Source: Verrucomicrobiota bacterium
GTDB lineage: Bacteria; Verrucomicrobiota; Verrucomicrobiia; Chthoniobacterales; UBA10450
DNA: 19,577 bases
Direction of reading: 5' to 3'
Assembly: GCA_003219925.1 (NCBI GenBank)
Contig: QHQU01000216.1
Location: 1 to 19,577, forward strand
Below the pieces are notes generated by a model. The model saw nothing but the letters and a program-made list of their open reading frames with translations, did no database searches and was not told the DNA's origin. The position numbers and the translations under genes are program-made. Position 1 is the first letter of the stretch. Every line of letters begins with the position of its first letter. Below are positions 1 through 6,801 of the stretch, piece by piece.

Positions 1-376
1 CATCACCCCACACAAAAGCACAGTTATGCAAAGCCTTCTCCGTCGCTCTCTCCCGCGCGTATTTCACCAGCTCCCTCGAGCTGTCGACTCCAAGAACCGA
101 GATTCTTTGAAAACGCTGCGCCAAGGCACGGGCGTAAAACCCCGGGCCACAGCCAAGCTCCAGCACCTTGGAACTCGCCGGTGGTTCTCCGGCCGGCCAA
201 AACGCACGAATTATCCGGCCGGTATCATCACGAAAAACTTTTTCGCGACAAAAAATGTAAATCCAGGCGAAACGCTCGAAGAGGCTGTCTGGTTTCTCAA
301 CAACTGCGACCGGGCATGGCTGGTTGACTGCAACTGTTGCACCGGGGGAAAGAATCGTTTTGGCGGCGTGATTCAT
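1..376 (-). CDS. Class I SAM-dependent methyltransferase (partial, C-terminus beyond window)
   Basis: The reverse strand is open from an ATG at 376-374 to the window edge, giving 125 codons. The start follows a good ribosome-binding site (TTGGAG, six bases before the ATG). Residues 71-79 read VLELGCGPG, the glycine-rich SAM-binding motif I of Rossmann-fold methyltransferases. An acidic residue at the end of strand 2 follows (GVDSS, residues 96-100), then a helix rich in Arg and Glu (RELVKYARER). The first 70 residues are a variable N-terminal region with an aromatic stretch (FERFAWIYIF). The substrate cannot be told from this half. UbiE/COQ5-like, biotin-synthesis BioC-like and small-molecule methyltransferases all share these motifs. 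It is transcribed divergently from the homocysteine methyltransferase gene, with about 580 bp between them. The fold is confident and the specific role is unknown. Confidence 0.85.
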   Translation of the reverse strand, partial: MNHAAKTILSPGATVAVNQPCPVAVVEKPDSLFERFAWIYIFCREKVFRDDTGRIIRAFWPAGEPPASSKVLELGCGPGFYARALAQRFQRISVLGVDSSRELVKYARERATEKALHNCAFVWGD

Positions 377-958
377 TTAGTGCTCCAACGCTTTGTTCAC
401 AGGCTCTCTGTTATTTTTATTTGTCATTCAAACAAAATCTTCACCTTCATGTCGCCAATAACCTGGCGTTCGCGTCCATCATTCCTCACATAATTCAGAT
501 TTAAACGGTGTGAACAAGCTTGGCATGAACGACTGGAATCAGCCAACCGCAAGAGCAGAAGCGTCTTTTGTTTTGAGTTGTTCGAAGTTGTTCGCTTCCT
601 TTTGCGCAAACGGTTAACAGCACCAATGTGAAGACTTCGCTCAAGAGTCGACTTGCGGCTGTTATCATTTTAGGAAGCGTGATCTGGCCGGGTCCGACCT
701 CTTGGGGTCGAGAGCTAACCCGGAAATTTCAATTGCTCGGCGTTCAAAAAGTTCTAGCGAGCAAAAGGTTCGTCGATCTTAGGTTCGCTCGCGGGTCTGT
801 GCTTTGTTGAAATCGAGAGAAATCGGCACCCGACAACTTTCGTCGATTTGGAGGTCGAGGTCTCGCGAATGAGATGGCGCGCAATTTGATCAAAGTCGCG
901 CGCCACCACCAAGTAAGTTGACGGCCGCCCTACGTGACCGTAATCCGGCATTCACACC
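377..958. other. Long intergenic region between divergent genes, no convincing gene
   Basis: This 582-bp region separates the divergent methyltransferase and homocysteine methyltransferase genes. Short open frames exist. One runs from a GTG at 628 to 810 (plus) and begins with a hydrophobic, signal-like stretch. Another runs from 609 to 424 (minus). Neither has a ribosome-binding site, a recognisable domain or a plausible continuation. An AT-rich stretch at about 409-440 could hold the promoter of the minus-strand methyltransferase, but no clean -35/-10 pair is visible. The last 90 bases before the plus-strand gene contain a nested inverted repeat, listed separately. I looked for SAM-I, SAM-II and SAH riboswitch core motifs because the downstream gene is in methionine metabolism, and did not recognise any. 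Confidence 0.6.
875..905. promoter_or_regulatory. Nested inverted repeat upstream of the homocysteine methyltransferase gene
   Basis: Two perfect 8-bp arms, TGGCGCGC at 875-882 and GCGCGCCA at 898-905, flank a 15-nt spacer. The spacer itself contains the perfect 10-bp palindrome TTTGATCAAA (885-894). The outer arms end 53 bases before the ATG at 959. The structure could be a DNA operator for a dimeric regulator or a GC-clamped hairpin in the 5' leader of the mRNA. It has no U-tract, so it does not look like a simple intrinsic terminator. Function is inferred only from position and symmetry. Confidence 0.4.
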
Positions 959-1984
959 ATGAACCTTCTTGATGAGCTCCAGGAACATGTGGTCTGCGGC
1001 GACGGCGCGATGGGAACGCTGTTGCTCGATCAGGGTCTGCCGATGGAGTCGTGTCTCGAGGAAGTTTGCGTGACCGATCCGGATCGGGTGCGTGCGATTC
1101 ATTGCGATTACATAGCGGCCGGTGCCCGCGTGATTGAGACAAATACCTTTGGCGCTAATGCAGCACGACTCTCACGTTTTGGTTTTGAAAATCGCGTGAG
1201 CGAGTTCAATCGCGCGGCGGCAAAGCTGGCGAAAGAGACGGCCGCGGGAAAAGATGTCTGCGTTGCCGGGAGCCTCGGTCCGCTTGGGCTAAGCGCGCTG
1301 AAAGCGGAAGAGCGCGGAATTGATCGAGGCCAGTGTTTTCTCGAACAGATCCAGGCGTTGCTCGAAGGAGGGGTTGACCTGATTTTTCTGGAGACGTTCA
1401 TGGATGACGTCGAGATGCAGCTTGCGCTCGAGGCGAAGAATTCGCTGAGCGATTGCACAACCATTTGCTCATTTGCCTGCGAACCGGAAGGACGCCTGGC
1501 GTCCGGTGTCCCGATCGTTGACGCATTCCGCAAGCTCCGCGGTCTGGGAGCGCAAGTTACCGGCGTAAATTGCATGAATGGTCCGCACGCTACTGTCCAG
1601 CTGCTCCAGCGAATACCCCTCGATGGATTGCTCGCGGCTTATCCAAACTCCGGCTGTCCGAAATACACTGACGGCCGTTTTATCTATCACGCGGCGCCGG
1701 ATTACTTCGCGCAAGTCGCGCGCGGAATGGTGGCGGAAGGCGCGCGGTTGATTGGCGGCTGCTGCGGAACAAATCCGCGCACCGTCGCAGCGATTTCGAA
1801 AGCGATCGCAGGACTCAAGCCGGTGAAAGCGAAGGCGGTGACGGGGGACGCCGCTGCTCGATCGGAGGGGGAGCGTCCGGTCCACTCGGGATCACGGTCG
1901 CCCAAACGAACGCAAATGTGTGACGTGAAACGGCGGGGAGCTACAACTGACCTTCCGTTTTTGCCGGGGACCAAAGTGTGTTAA
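959..1984 (+). CDS. Homocysteine S-methyltransferase family protein
   Basis: This is a 341-residue protein with the Hcy-binding TIM-barrel domain of MetH, BHMT and MmuM enzymes, which transfer a methyl group to homocysteine to make methionine. Visible motifs are GDGAMGT near the N-terminus, ETNTFGAN, AGSLGPLG, GVNC (Cys205) and GGCCG (Cys268-Cys269). These three cysteines match the family's zinc ligands. The barrel ends near residue 290. The last 50 residues are a polar, low-complexity tail with no recognised domain. The pterin, cobalamin and activation domains of full-length MetH are absent, so the methyl donor could be S-methylmethionine, betaine or a separate corrinoid or folate partner. 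The gene sits 113 bp upstream of metF on the same strand. That is the order found inside YitJ-type bifunctional enzymes, which suggests a linked role in methionine synthesis. The ATG at 959 places the family's usual N-terminus correctly, although no strong ribosome-binding site precedes it. Confidence 0.9.
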   Translation: MNLLDELQEHVVCGDGAMGTLLLDQGLPMESCLEEVCVTDPDRVRAIHCDYIAAGARVIETNTFGANAARLSRFGFENRVSEFNRAAAKLAKETAAGKDVCVAGSLGPLGLSALKAEERGIDRGQCFLEQIQALLEGGVDLIFLETFMDDVEMQLALEAKNSLSDCTTICSFACEPEGRLASGVPIVDAFRKLRGLGAQVTGVNCMNGPHATVQLLQRIPLDGLLAAYPNSGCPKYTDGRFIYHAAPDYFAQVARGMVAEGARLIGGCCGTNPRTVAAISKAIAGLKPVKAKAVTGDAAARSEGERPVHSGSRSPKRTQMCDVKRRGATTDLPFLPGTKVC

Positions 1985-2097
1985 ATCTCATGCTGGCAAA
2001 GGCTTTTGGAGTTTGGATGCGACATCCCTCCGTGGTCGAAAATGTGCTTGGTCAGTTGACCGAAAGTCGCGGCACGAACGAAGGTAGACTTTGAAAC

Positions 2098-3021
2098 ATG
2101 CACATCACGGACATTATGCTAAGGGAATCTCCCACGTTTTCGTTCGAGTTCTTTCCTCCGAGAACGCCGGAAGCGGCCGAGATTCTCTACCATACGATTC
2201 GCGATCTCGAATCGTATATGCCGCACTTTGTCAGTGTTACCTACGGTGCGGGTGGCTCGACGCGAGACTTGACCCACGATCTTGTCGAGCGCATTCAACA
2301 CACAACCAAACTAGATCCAATCCCTCACCTAACCTGCGTCTGCCACAACGAAGAAGAGATCGAAGCAATTCTAATTCGATATACTAAATCGGCGATTGGA
2401 AACATTCTCGCGCTCGGGGGCGATAGGCCGCGTGGAATCGACTACGACAAGGCGCGCGACTCGTTTCAACACGCGATCGATTTGGTGAAGTTCATTCGCA
2501 AATTCAACGAATCGGGGGCGCATCCGGATCGGCGCGGTTTTGGGATCGGCGTGGCCGGGTTTCCCGAAGGACATCCGGCAACGCCGAATCGATTGCTCGA
2601 AATGGATCACCTCAAAGCGAAAGTCGGCGCTGGCGCCGACTACATCGTCACACAACTATTTTTCGATAATCGCGACTTCTACGATTTTCGCGAACGCTGT
2701 GCGCTTGCCGACATCCACGTCCCGATTATCGCTGGCATAATGCCGATTATCTCCGTGAGCGGATTGAAACGCATCGCCGAGCTGGCCGGCGGCGCGCGCT
2801 TCCCGGCTAGGCTTCTGCGTGCTTTACAGCGATGCGAGAACGATCCTGAAATGGTCAGGCGCGTGGGTGTTCACTTCGCCCTGGAACAATGCCACGATCT
2901 TTTGGATAACAACGTTGCCGGCATTCACTTTTACACACTCAATCGATCCGACGCCACCCGGATAATTTTTGATAGCCTCGGTATTCAGCGTCGGCGGAGC
3001 GCACAGCCACAGACCGTTTAG
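2098..3021 (+). CDS. metF: 5,10-methylenetetrahydrofolate reductase
   Basis: A 307-residue FAD-dependent TIM-barrel reductase that converts 5,10-methylene-THF to 5-methyl-THF, the folate methyl donor for methionine synthesis. Family motifs appear in order: SFEFFPP (Glu17, equivalent to the catalytic Glu28 of E. coli MetF), VTYGAGGSTRD, HLTCVCHN, LALGGDRPRG for the flavin site, VAGFPEGHP, VTQLFFDN, IIAGIMPI and GIHFYTLNRS near the C-terminus. Length is normal for a bacterial single-domain MetF (about 300 residues). The ATG at 2098 has an AAGGTAG sequence ten bases upstream. It lies directly downstream of the homocysteine methyltransferase gene and is probably co-transcribed with it. No odd substitutions were noticed. 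Confidence 0.96.
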   Translation: MHITDIMLRESPTFSFEFFPPRTPEAAEILYHTIRDLESYMPHFVSVTYGAGGSTRDLTHDLVERIQHTTKLDPIPHLTCVCHNEEEIEAILIRYTKSAIGNILALGGDRPRGIDYDKARDSFQHAIDLVKFIRKFNESGAHPDRRGFGIGVAGFPEGHPATPNRLLEMDHLKAKVGAGADYIVTQLFFDNRDFYDFRERCALADIHVPIIAGIMPIISVSGLKRIAELAGGARFPARLLRALQRCENDPEMVRRVGVHFALEQCHDLLDNNVAGIHFYTLNRSDATRIIFDSLGIQRRRSAQPQTV

Positions 3022-3106
3022 TCGAGCGATATCACGTTTAGCACGCTTACGATACTTACGGTCCTCCATGCCGTGACTGGAAAATGTCGCCGCGGTCGGA
3101 ATGGAA

Positions 3107-3199
3107 ATCGCGCGCGAAATCGTCTCCAGGCGTCTATTTGATTACGCCGTTCCTGCATTTTGATTCTACCTGCGAATTAGCCCGATTTGCGCGCGAGAT
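3107..3199. repeat. Imperfect long-range inverted repeat in the metF to TVP38 gap
   Basis: A GC-rich arm at 3107-3122 and its near reverse complement at 3183-3199 share a CGCGCG core and an AAATCG edge, with one extra base in the left arm. They are about 60 nt apart. Between them is a smaller hairpin (GGCGT at 3129-3133, ACGCC at 3144-3148). The structure sits just before the TVP38-like gene. It has no T-run, so it is not a classical terminator. It could be a Rho-associated end, a REP-like palindrome or chance. Confidence 0.25.
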
Positions 3200-3224
3200 G
3201 TGACACGCAGATGGTCTGGCGCTC

Positions 3225-3929
3225 TTGAACAAAACAAAACGCGTCGTCTGGTTTCAGCTTTTCGCCAGCCTCGGTGCGATCGCCCTTATGGTCGCGTTGT
3301 GGCACTTTTTTCCGGTGCCGGAAATTCTGGCCCTGATTCAGCAGCGGGTGATGGGTTGGGGAGTTTGGAGCGCGATTTGTTACCCGATCCTTTACGCCTG
3401 CTGTAATGTATTGCTGCTGCCGGGCGGAATCCTAAGTATCGGCAGCGGATTTTTTTTTGGTTTATGGTGGGGATCCCTGATTGCGCTGATTGGCAATGTG
3501 GCCGGTGCGGCCATTTCATTTTTGATTGGCCGAACGATAGGCAGGCGCTGGCTGCAACGTCGCTTCGAAAGATCGAAGAGCCTCCACGCGCTCGAACCGG
3601 CGGTGGAGCGCGAAGGGTGGAAGCTCATTCTACTCAGCCAATTGCATCCGCTTTTTCCCACCAGTTTGATGAACTATTTATATGGCCTAACCAGAATTCG
3701 GTTTCGAACATGTATGATCTGGATTGCAATTGGCCAGGCGCCGGGACTCTTTCTCTACGCGTATCTTGGGACGCTTGGACAACTGGGGCTGCGGCTCGCC
3801 CGCGGACAGACCCATCCGCGGATGTACGAATATTGGGTGTGGGGTGGCGGACTACTTATTTCCTTGGCGATCCTCGTGCTGATGGGCCGCATTGCATTGC
3901 GCGTTCTACGGGGCGTGTCGATGGCATAA
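3225..3929 (+). CDS. TVP38/TMEM64 (DedA-like, VTT domain) membrane protein
   Basis: A 234-residue integral membrane protein of the TVP38/TMEM64 group in the wider DedA/VTT superfamily. Members are linked to membrane lipid homeostasis and possibly phospholipid scrambling or flipping. Visible features are an N-terminal hydrophobic helix, the re-entrant-type segment LLLPGGILSIGSGFFFGLWWG, and the GNVAGAAISFLIGR segment. A conserved cytoplasmic stretch (ILLSQLHPLFPTSLMNYLYGLTRI) and two C-terminal hydrophobic helices follow. The best start is TTG at 3225, because an in-frame stop lies at 3201-3203. A CTG at 3216 is possible, and the first internal ATG (3288) would remove most of the first helix. 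No strong ribosome-binding site is visible. The gene ends 15 bp before cdd and is likely in the same transcript. The family is confident, the substrate unknown. Confidence 0.88.
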   Translation: MNKTKRVVWFQLFASLGAIALMVALWHFFPVPEILALIQQRVMGWGVWSAICYPILYACCNVLLLPGGILSIGSGFFFGLWWGSLIALIGNVAGAAISFLIGRTIGRRWLQRRFERSKSLHALEPAVEREGWKLILLSQLHPLFPTSLMNYLYGLTRIRFRTCMIWIAIGQAPGLFLYAYLGTLGQLGLRLARGQTHPRMYEYWVWGGGLLISLAILVLMGRIALRVLRGVSMA

Positions 3930-3944
3930 TTTCTTTGTTGACAG

Positions 3945-4355
3945 ATGGATACGCAATTGACTGACTTAATTCGAGCCGCCTCCGCAGTGCGTAAGCAAGC
4001 CTATGTGCCATATTCTGGATTTGCTGTAGGAGCGGCTGTTCAATGCAAATCGGGCGCTGTTTTTGTCGGCAGCAATATCGAAAATATCTCGTACGGTCTG
4101 ACGATTTGCGCCGAGCGAATTGCGGTCGCCAGTGCAGTCGCGGCAGGGCAGCGGGAGTTCGTCGCGATCGCTGTTGTTGCCGATACAAGTGAACCGATCG
4201 TGCCTTGCGGTGCCTGCCGGCAATTCCTGGCTGAATTTGCTCCGGAGCTGATTATCGTTAGCGCGACGATGCGGGGAGGCCAGAAGATCGAGAGTCTTTC
4301 CCATCTTCTTCCGGACCCGAAGCGCGGGATTCTTGAAAATGTTCACATTCACTGA
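3945..4355 (+). CDS. cdd: Cytidine deaminase
   Basis: A 136-residue homotetramer-type cytidine deaminase that converts cytidine and deoxycytidine to uridine and deoxyuridine in pyrimidine salvage. The zinc and active-site signature is intact: CAER with Cys55 as ligand and Glu57 as the proton shuttle, and CGACRQ with Cys88 and Cys91 as the other ligands. The N-terminal YVPYSGFAVGAA and NIENISYG substrate-pocket motifs are also clear. Length matches the short form, as in Bacillus subtilis Cdd. It starts 15 bp after the membrane-protein gene, and its last 17 bases overlap the start of mnmG, so the two are almost certainly translated from one mRNA. Confidence 0.96.
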   Translation: MDTQLTDLIRAASAVRKQAYVPYSGFAVGAAVQCKSGAVFVGSNIENISYGLTICAERIAVASAVAAGQREFVAIAVVADTSEPIVPCGACRQFLAEFAPELIIVSATMRGGQKIESLSHLLPDPKRGILENVHIH

Positions 4356-6195
4356 TCCAATCGACGTCCTGGTGGTTGGCAGTGGCCACGCGGGGATCGA
4401 GGCCGCTCTGGCTGCGGCGCGACTGGGCTGTCGCACGCTGATGTTGACTCAAAATCTGGATACGATCGGCCAGATGTCGTGTAATCCGGCGATCGGCGGC
4501 TCAGCTAAGAGCCATATTGTGAAAGAAATTGATGCGCTAGGAGGCGCGATGGCAATTAATGCCGATGCCACCGGAATCCAATTCCGAATACTTAATCGGA
4601 GTAAGGGCGAAGCGGTGTGGGCAACGCGGGTCCAGTGCGACAAGAAAGCCTACCAATTTCGGCTAAAGGCCATCCTCGAAAAGACGCGGAATCTTCGGCT
4701 GTTACAGGGGACGGCGACCACGCTCCTCGTCAGTAACCGACGAGCGGTCGGCGTGACAACGGATTTAGGCGTCGAAATTCTAGCAAAATCGGTCGTGATT
4801 ACAGCTGGGACCTTTCTGCGTGGGCTCCTGCATGTGGGCGAACAATCCAAAGCGGGAGGCCGAATGGCGGACACGGCATCGAGTCTGAGCGACAGCATTC
4901 GCACCTTGGGATTCGAAGCGGGTCGTTTCAAAACGGGAACGCCCTGCCGCCTCAACGGCAATTCGATCGACTTCGGGTCGCTCGAGGTCCAAGGAGGCGA
5001 TGAGCCGCCGCCACGCCTTTCATTCGTGGAAACGGTGCCCCGTGAAAAACACGAATCGTTCACGCTGAATTTTGATGACACAGGGATGTTCCACGTGGAA
5101 CAGCTTCCATGTTGGCTGACACAGACTACTCAGAAAACCCACGACATAATTAGCGCAAATCTCCACAGATCACCATTATATCAAAATAGAATTAAGGGCA
5201 CGGGGCCGCGGTATTGCCCCTCAATCGAGGACAAAGTTGTCCGGTTTTCACATAAATCCTCGCATCCCATTTTCCTCGAGCCGGAAGGACGGCATTCCAG
5301 CGAGTTTTATGTCAACGGCATTTCTACCAGTCTGCCATTCGATGTCCAATTGTCGTTAGTGCGATCCATTCCCGGACTGGAGCGGGCCGAGATCATTCGG
5401 CCCGGCTACGCGGTCGAGTACGATTATTTCCCGCCGACTCAGCTTCACCCAACGCTTGAGACCAAGCTGGTAGAAAGCCTGTATTTCGCTGGACAGATAA
5501 ACGGCACCTCCGGCTACGAAGAAGCCGCCGGCCAAGGCTTAATTGCCGGAATCAACGCCGGATTAAAGGCACAAGATCGCGATCCATTTACGCTTTCGAA
5601 AGAAATTAGTTACATCGGCGTTCTGATCGACGATCTGACAACAAGAGGAACCGATGAGCCCTATCGAATGTTTACTAGTCGAGCGCAAAATCGCCTCGCT
5701 CTTCGCGAAGACAACGCCGATTTGCGTTTGACCAAGTTAGGCGCCGAGTTCGGATTAGTTAGTGAGGAGAGAATAAAAAGCCTTCGTCGAAAACAAGAGG
5801 CCATCGCCTCCCTTTACAATGCGATTGACGCTCTTCAGGTTGATGGCCGCCCTCTGCGTCAGGCGTTGAAGGACCCGCGCTTTACCCTGAGCGCGATTCC
5901 ACCTGAAGTAATCGCCATGGCTCCGCACTCAATTTGGCGTCACCTGCTAATTGAAATGAAATACGCCGGCTATCTCGCGCAACAAACAAAACGCCGTACC
6001 CATGAGCAGGTGCGTGCCGATCGCACCATTCCCAGTGGGTTCGACTTTAATATTGTTCCCGGTCTTCGCAGTGAAAGCCGGCAAAAATTGGGAAAGTTTC
6101 GCCCGACTTCCCTCGGAGCCGCGCGACGCATTCCGGGAATAACGGCTGCCGATTTATCTATCCTGGATATTTGGCTAAATGGTAAATCGTGCTGA
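4339..6195 (+). CDS. mnmG: tRNA uridine-5-carboxymethylaminomethyl modification enzyme MnmG (GidA)
   Basis: A 618-residue FAD-dependent enzyme that acts with the GTPase MnmE to place the cmnm5 group on wobble U34 of tRNAs. Motifs are the FAD-binding VVGSGHAGIEAA at the N-terminus and QMSCNPAIGG (Cys48, equivalent to E. coli Cys47). Further on are KTGTPCRLNG, RYCPSIEDKVVRF (Cys293, equivalent to E. coli Cys277), YDYFPPTQLHPTLE, QINGTSGYEEAAGQG and DEPYRMFTSRAQNRLALREDNAD. I choose ATG 4339 because GGGA lies nine bases upstream. TTG 4333 is in frame but has poorer spacing. Compared from memory with E. coli MnmG, there are about 16 extra residues around 240-255. That loop contains MFHVEQ, encoded by a parS-like palindrome listed separately. 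The gene overlaps cdd by 17 nt and its stop abuts the GTG start of plsY. Confidence 0.97.
   Translation: MFTFTDPIDVLVVGSGHAGIEAALAAARLGCRTLMLTQNLDTIGQMSCNPAIGGSAKSHIVKEIDALGGAMAINADATGIQFRILNRSKGEAVWATRVQCDKKAYQFRLKAILEKTRNLRLLQGTATTLLVSNRRAVGVTTDLGVEILAKSVVITAGTFLRGLLHVGEQSKAGGRMADTASSLSDSIRTLGFEAGRFKTGTPCRLNGNSIDFGSLEVQGGDEPPPRLSFVETVPREKHESFTLNFDDTGMFHVEQLPCWLTQTTQKTHDIISANLHRSPLYQNRIKGTGPRYCPSIEDKVVRFSHKSSHPIFLEPEGRHSSEFYVNGISTSLPFDVQLSLVRSIPGLERAEIIRPGYAVEYDYFPPTQLHPTLETKLVESLYFAGQINGTSGYEEAAGQGLIAGINAGLKAQDRDPFTLSKEISYIGVLIDDLTTRGTDEPYRMFTSRAQNRLALREDNADLRLTKLGAEFGLVSEERIKSLRRKQEAIASLYNAIDALQVDGRPLRQALKDPRFTLSAIPPEVIAMAPHSIWRHLLIEMKYAGYLAQQTKRRTHEQVRADRTIPSGFDFNIVPGLRSESRQKLGKFRPTSLGAARRIPGITAADLSILDIWLNGKSC
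5087..5102. other. parS-like ParB-binding site inside mnmG
   Basis: The 16-bp sequence TGTTCCACGTGGAACA is a perfect palindrome and fits the bacterial chromosomal parS pattern TGTTNCACGTGNAACA at every position. ParB (Spo0J) binds such sites to load the segregation complex and SMC near the replication origin. It is read in the coding frame of mnmG as Met-Phe-His-Val-Glu-Gln. Only one copy was found in the window, and no parA or parB gene is present here. Identity rests on an exact sequence match. Function in this organism is inferred. Confidence 0.8.
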
Positions 6196-6801
6196 GTGAT
6201 CTATTTCGCCGCGGCTCTGATTGCTTATCTTCTTGGATCCATCCCCTTCGGTTTCATAGCTGGACGGATCGCCGGTATTGATGTCCGGCAGCACGGCAGC
6301 GGTAACATTGGAGCAACAAATACGCTGCGTGTTCTCGGAAAAAAATATGGTTACGCTGTTTTTATTGCAGATGTTCTAAAGGGTTTCCTTGCTGTTAGAA
6401 TTGCGCTCTGGCTCACCCAATTCGACCCGTCCACCAGCTATCTCATCGGGATCCTTGCTGCTTTGTTCGTCGTGGTCGGCCATTCGTTTCCGATCTGGCT
6501 TGGATTTCGCGGTGGAAAAGGTGTCGCCGCAGCCGCCGGCGCCTGCCTTGGTCTATTGCCGGTAGCAACATTCATCGCTGTTATTGTATGGATCGCGATC
6601 TTTTTCCTTTTCCGCTTCGTCTCGTTAGCTTCCATCGTTGCGGCGGTTGCATTGCCCCTAAGCGCCTGGCTTTTGGGGAATGCGAGAGATCCGATCGTCT
6701 TAGGATTTAGCCTTTTGATCGCGACTCTGATAATTTTCAGGCACCGCGGCAACATCGTGCGCCTGCTCCAGGGGCGCGAGCCGCGCTTCGATCGAAAATG
6801 A
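6196..6801 (+). CDS. plsY: Acyl-phosphate:glycerol-3-phosphate acyltransferase PlsY
   Basis: A 201-residue polytopic inner-membrane enzyme that acylates sn-glycerol-3-phosphate at position 1 using acyl-phosphate, giving lysophosphatidic acid. The three conserved loops of the PlsY family are visible: SGNIGATN at residues 35-42, HSFPIWLGFRGGKGVA at about 95-110, and RHRGNI near the C-terminus. Several hydrophobic segments lie between them. Length is typical. The GTG start at 6196 follows the mnmG stop TGA with no gap, and the protein begins directly with the expected first membrane helix. The last four bases (ATGA, 6798-6801) also contain the gpsA start. Coupling with gpsA makes sense because GpsA supplies the glycerol-3-phosphate substrate. 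Confidence 0.96.
   Translation: MIYFAAALIAYLLGSIPFGFIAGRIAGIDVRQHGSGNIGATNTLRVLGKKYGYAVFIADVLKGFLAVRIALWLTQFDPSTSYLIGILAALFVVVGHSFPIWLGFRGGKGVAAAAGACLGLLPVATFIAVIVWIAIFFLFRFVSLASIVAAVALPLSAWLLGNARDPIVLGFSLLIATLIIFRHRGNIVRLLQGREPRFDRK

Noticed and set aside
26..493. A 155-codon plus-strand open frame at the left edge
   Set aside because: It lies antisense to the minus-strand methyltransferase, whose motif I (VLELGCGPG), ribosome-binding site and continuous frame are convincing. The plus-strand translation shows no domain.
424..609. A 61-codon minus-strand frame ending in RNDGRERQVIGDMKVKILFE
   Set aside because: The end looks protein-like, but the first part is low-complexity, there is no ribosome-binding site and no known domain.
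480..958. Possible SAM or SAH riboswitch upstream of the homocysteine methyltransferase
   Set aside because: I looked for SAM-I, SAM-II and SAH core motifs by eye and found none. Only the nested dyad at 875-905 stands out, and it does not match those classes.
1915..1940. A second parS-like half site (GACGTGAAACG)
   Set aside because: Only one half resembles the motif and the palindrome is not formed. It lies in the tail of the homocysteine methyltransferase gene and is probably chance.
1985..2097. Frameshifted remnant of a fused methyltransferase-MetF gene
   Set aside because: Both genes have intact family termini (MetF begins with its normal N-terminus and its own ribosome-binding site), so there is no need for a broken fusion.
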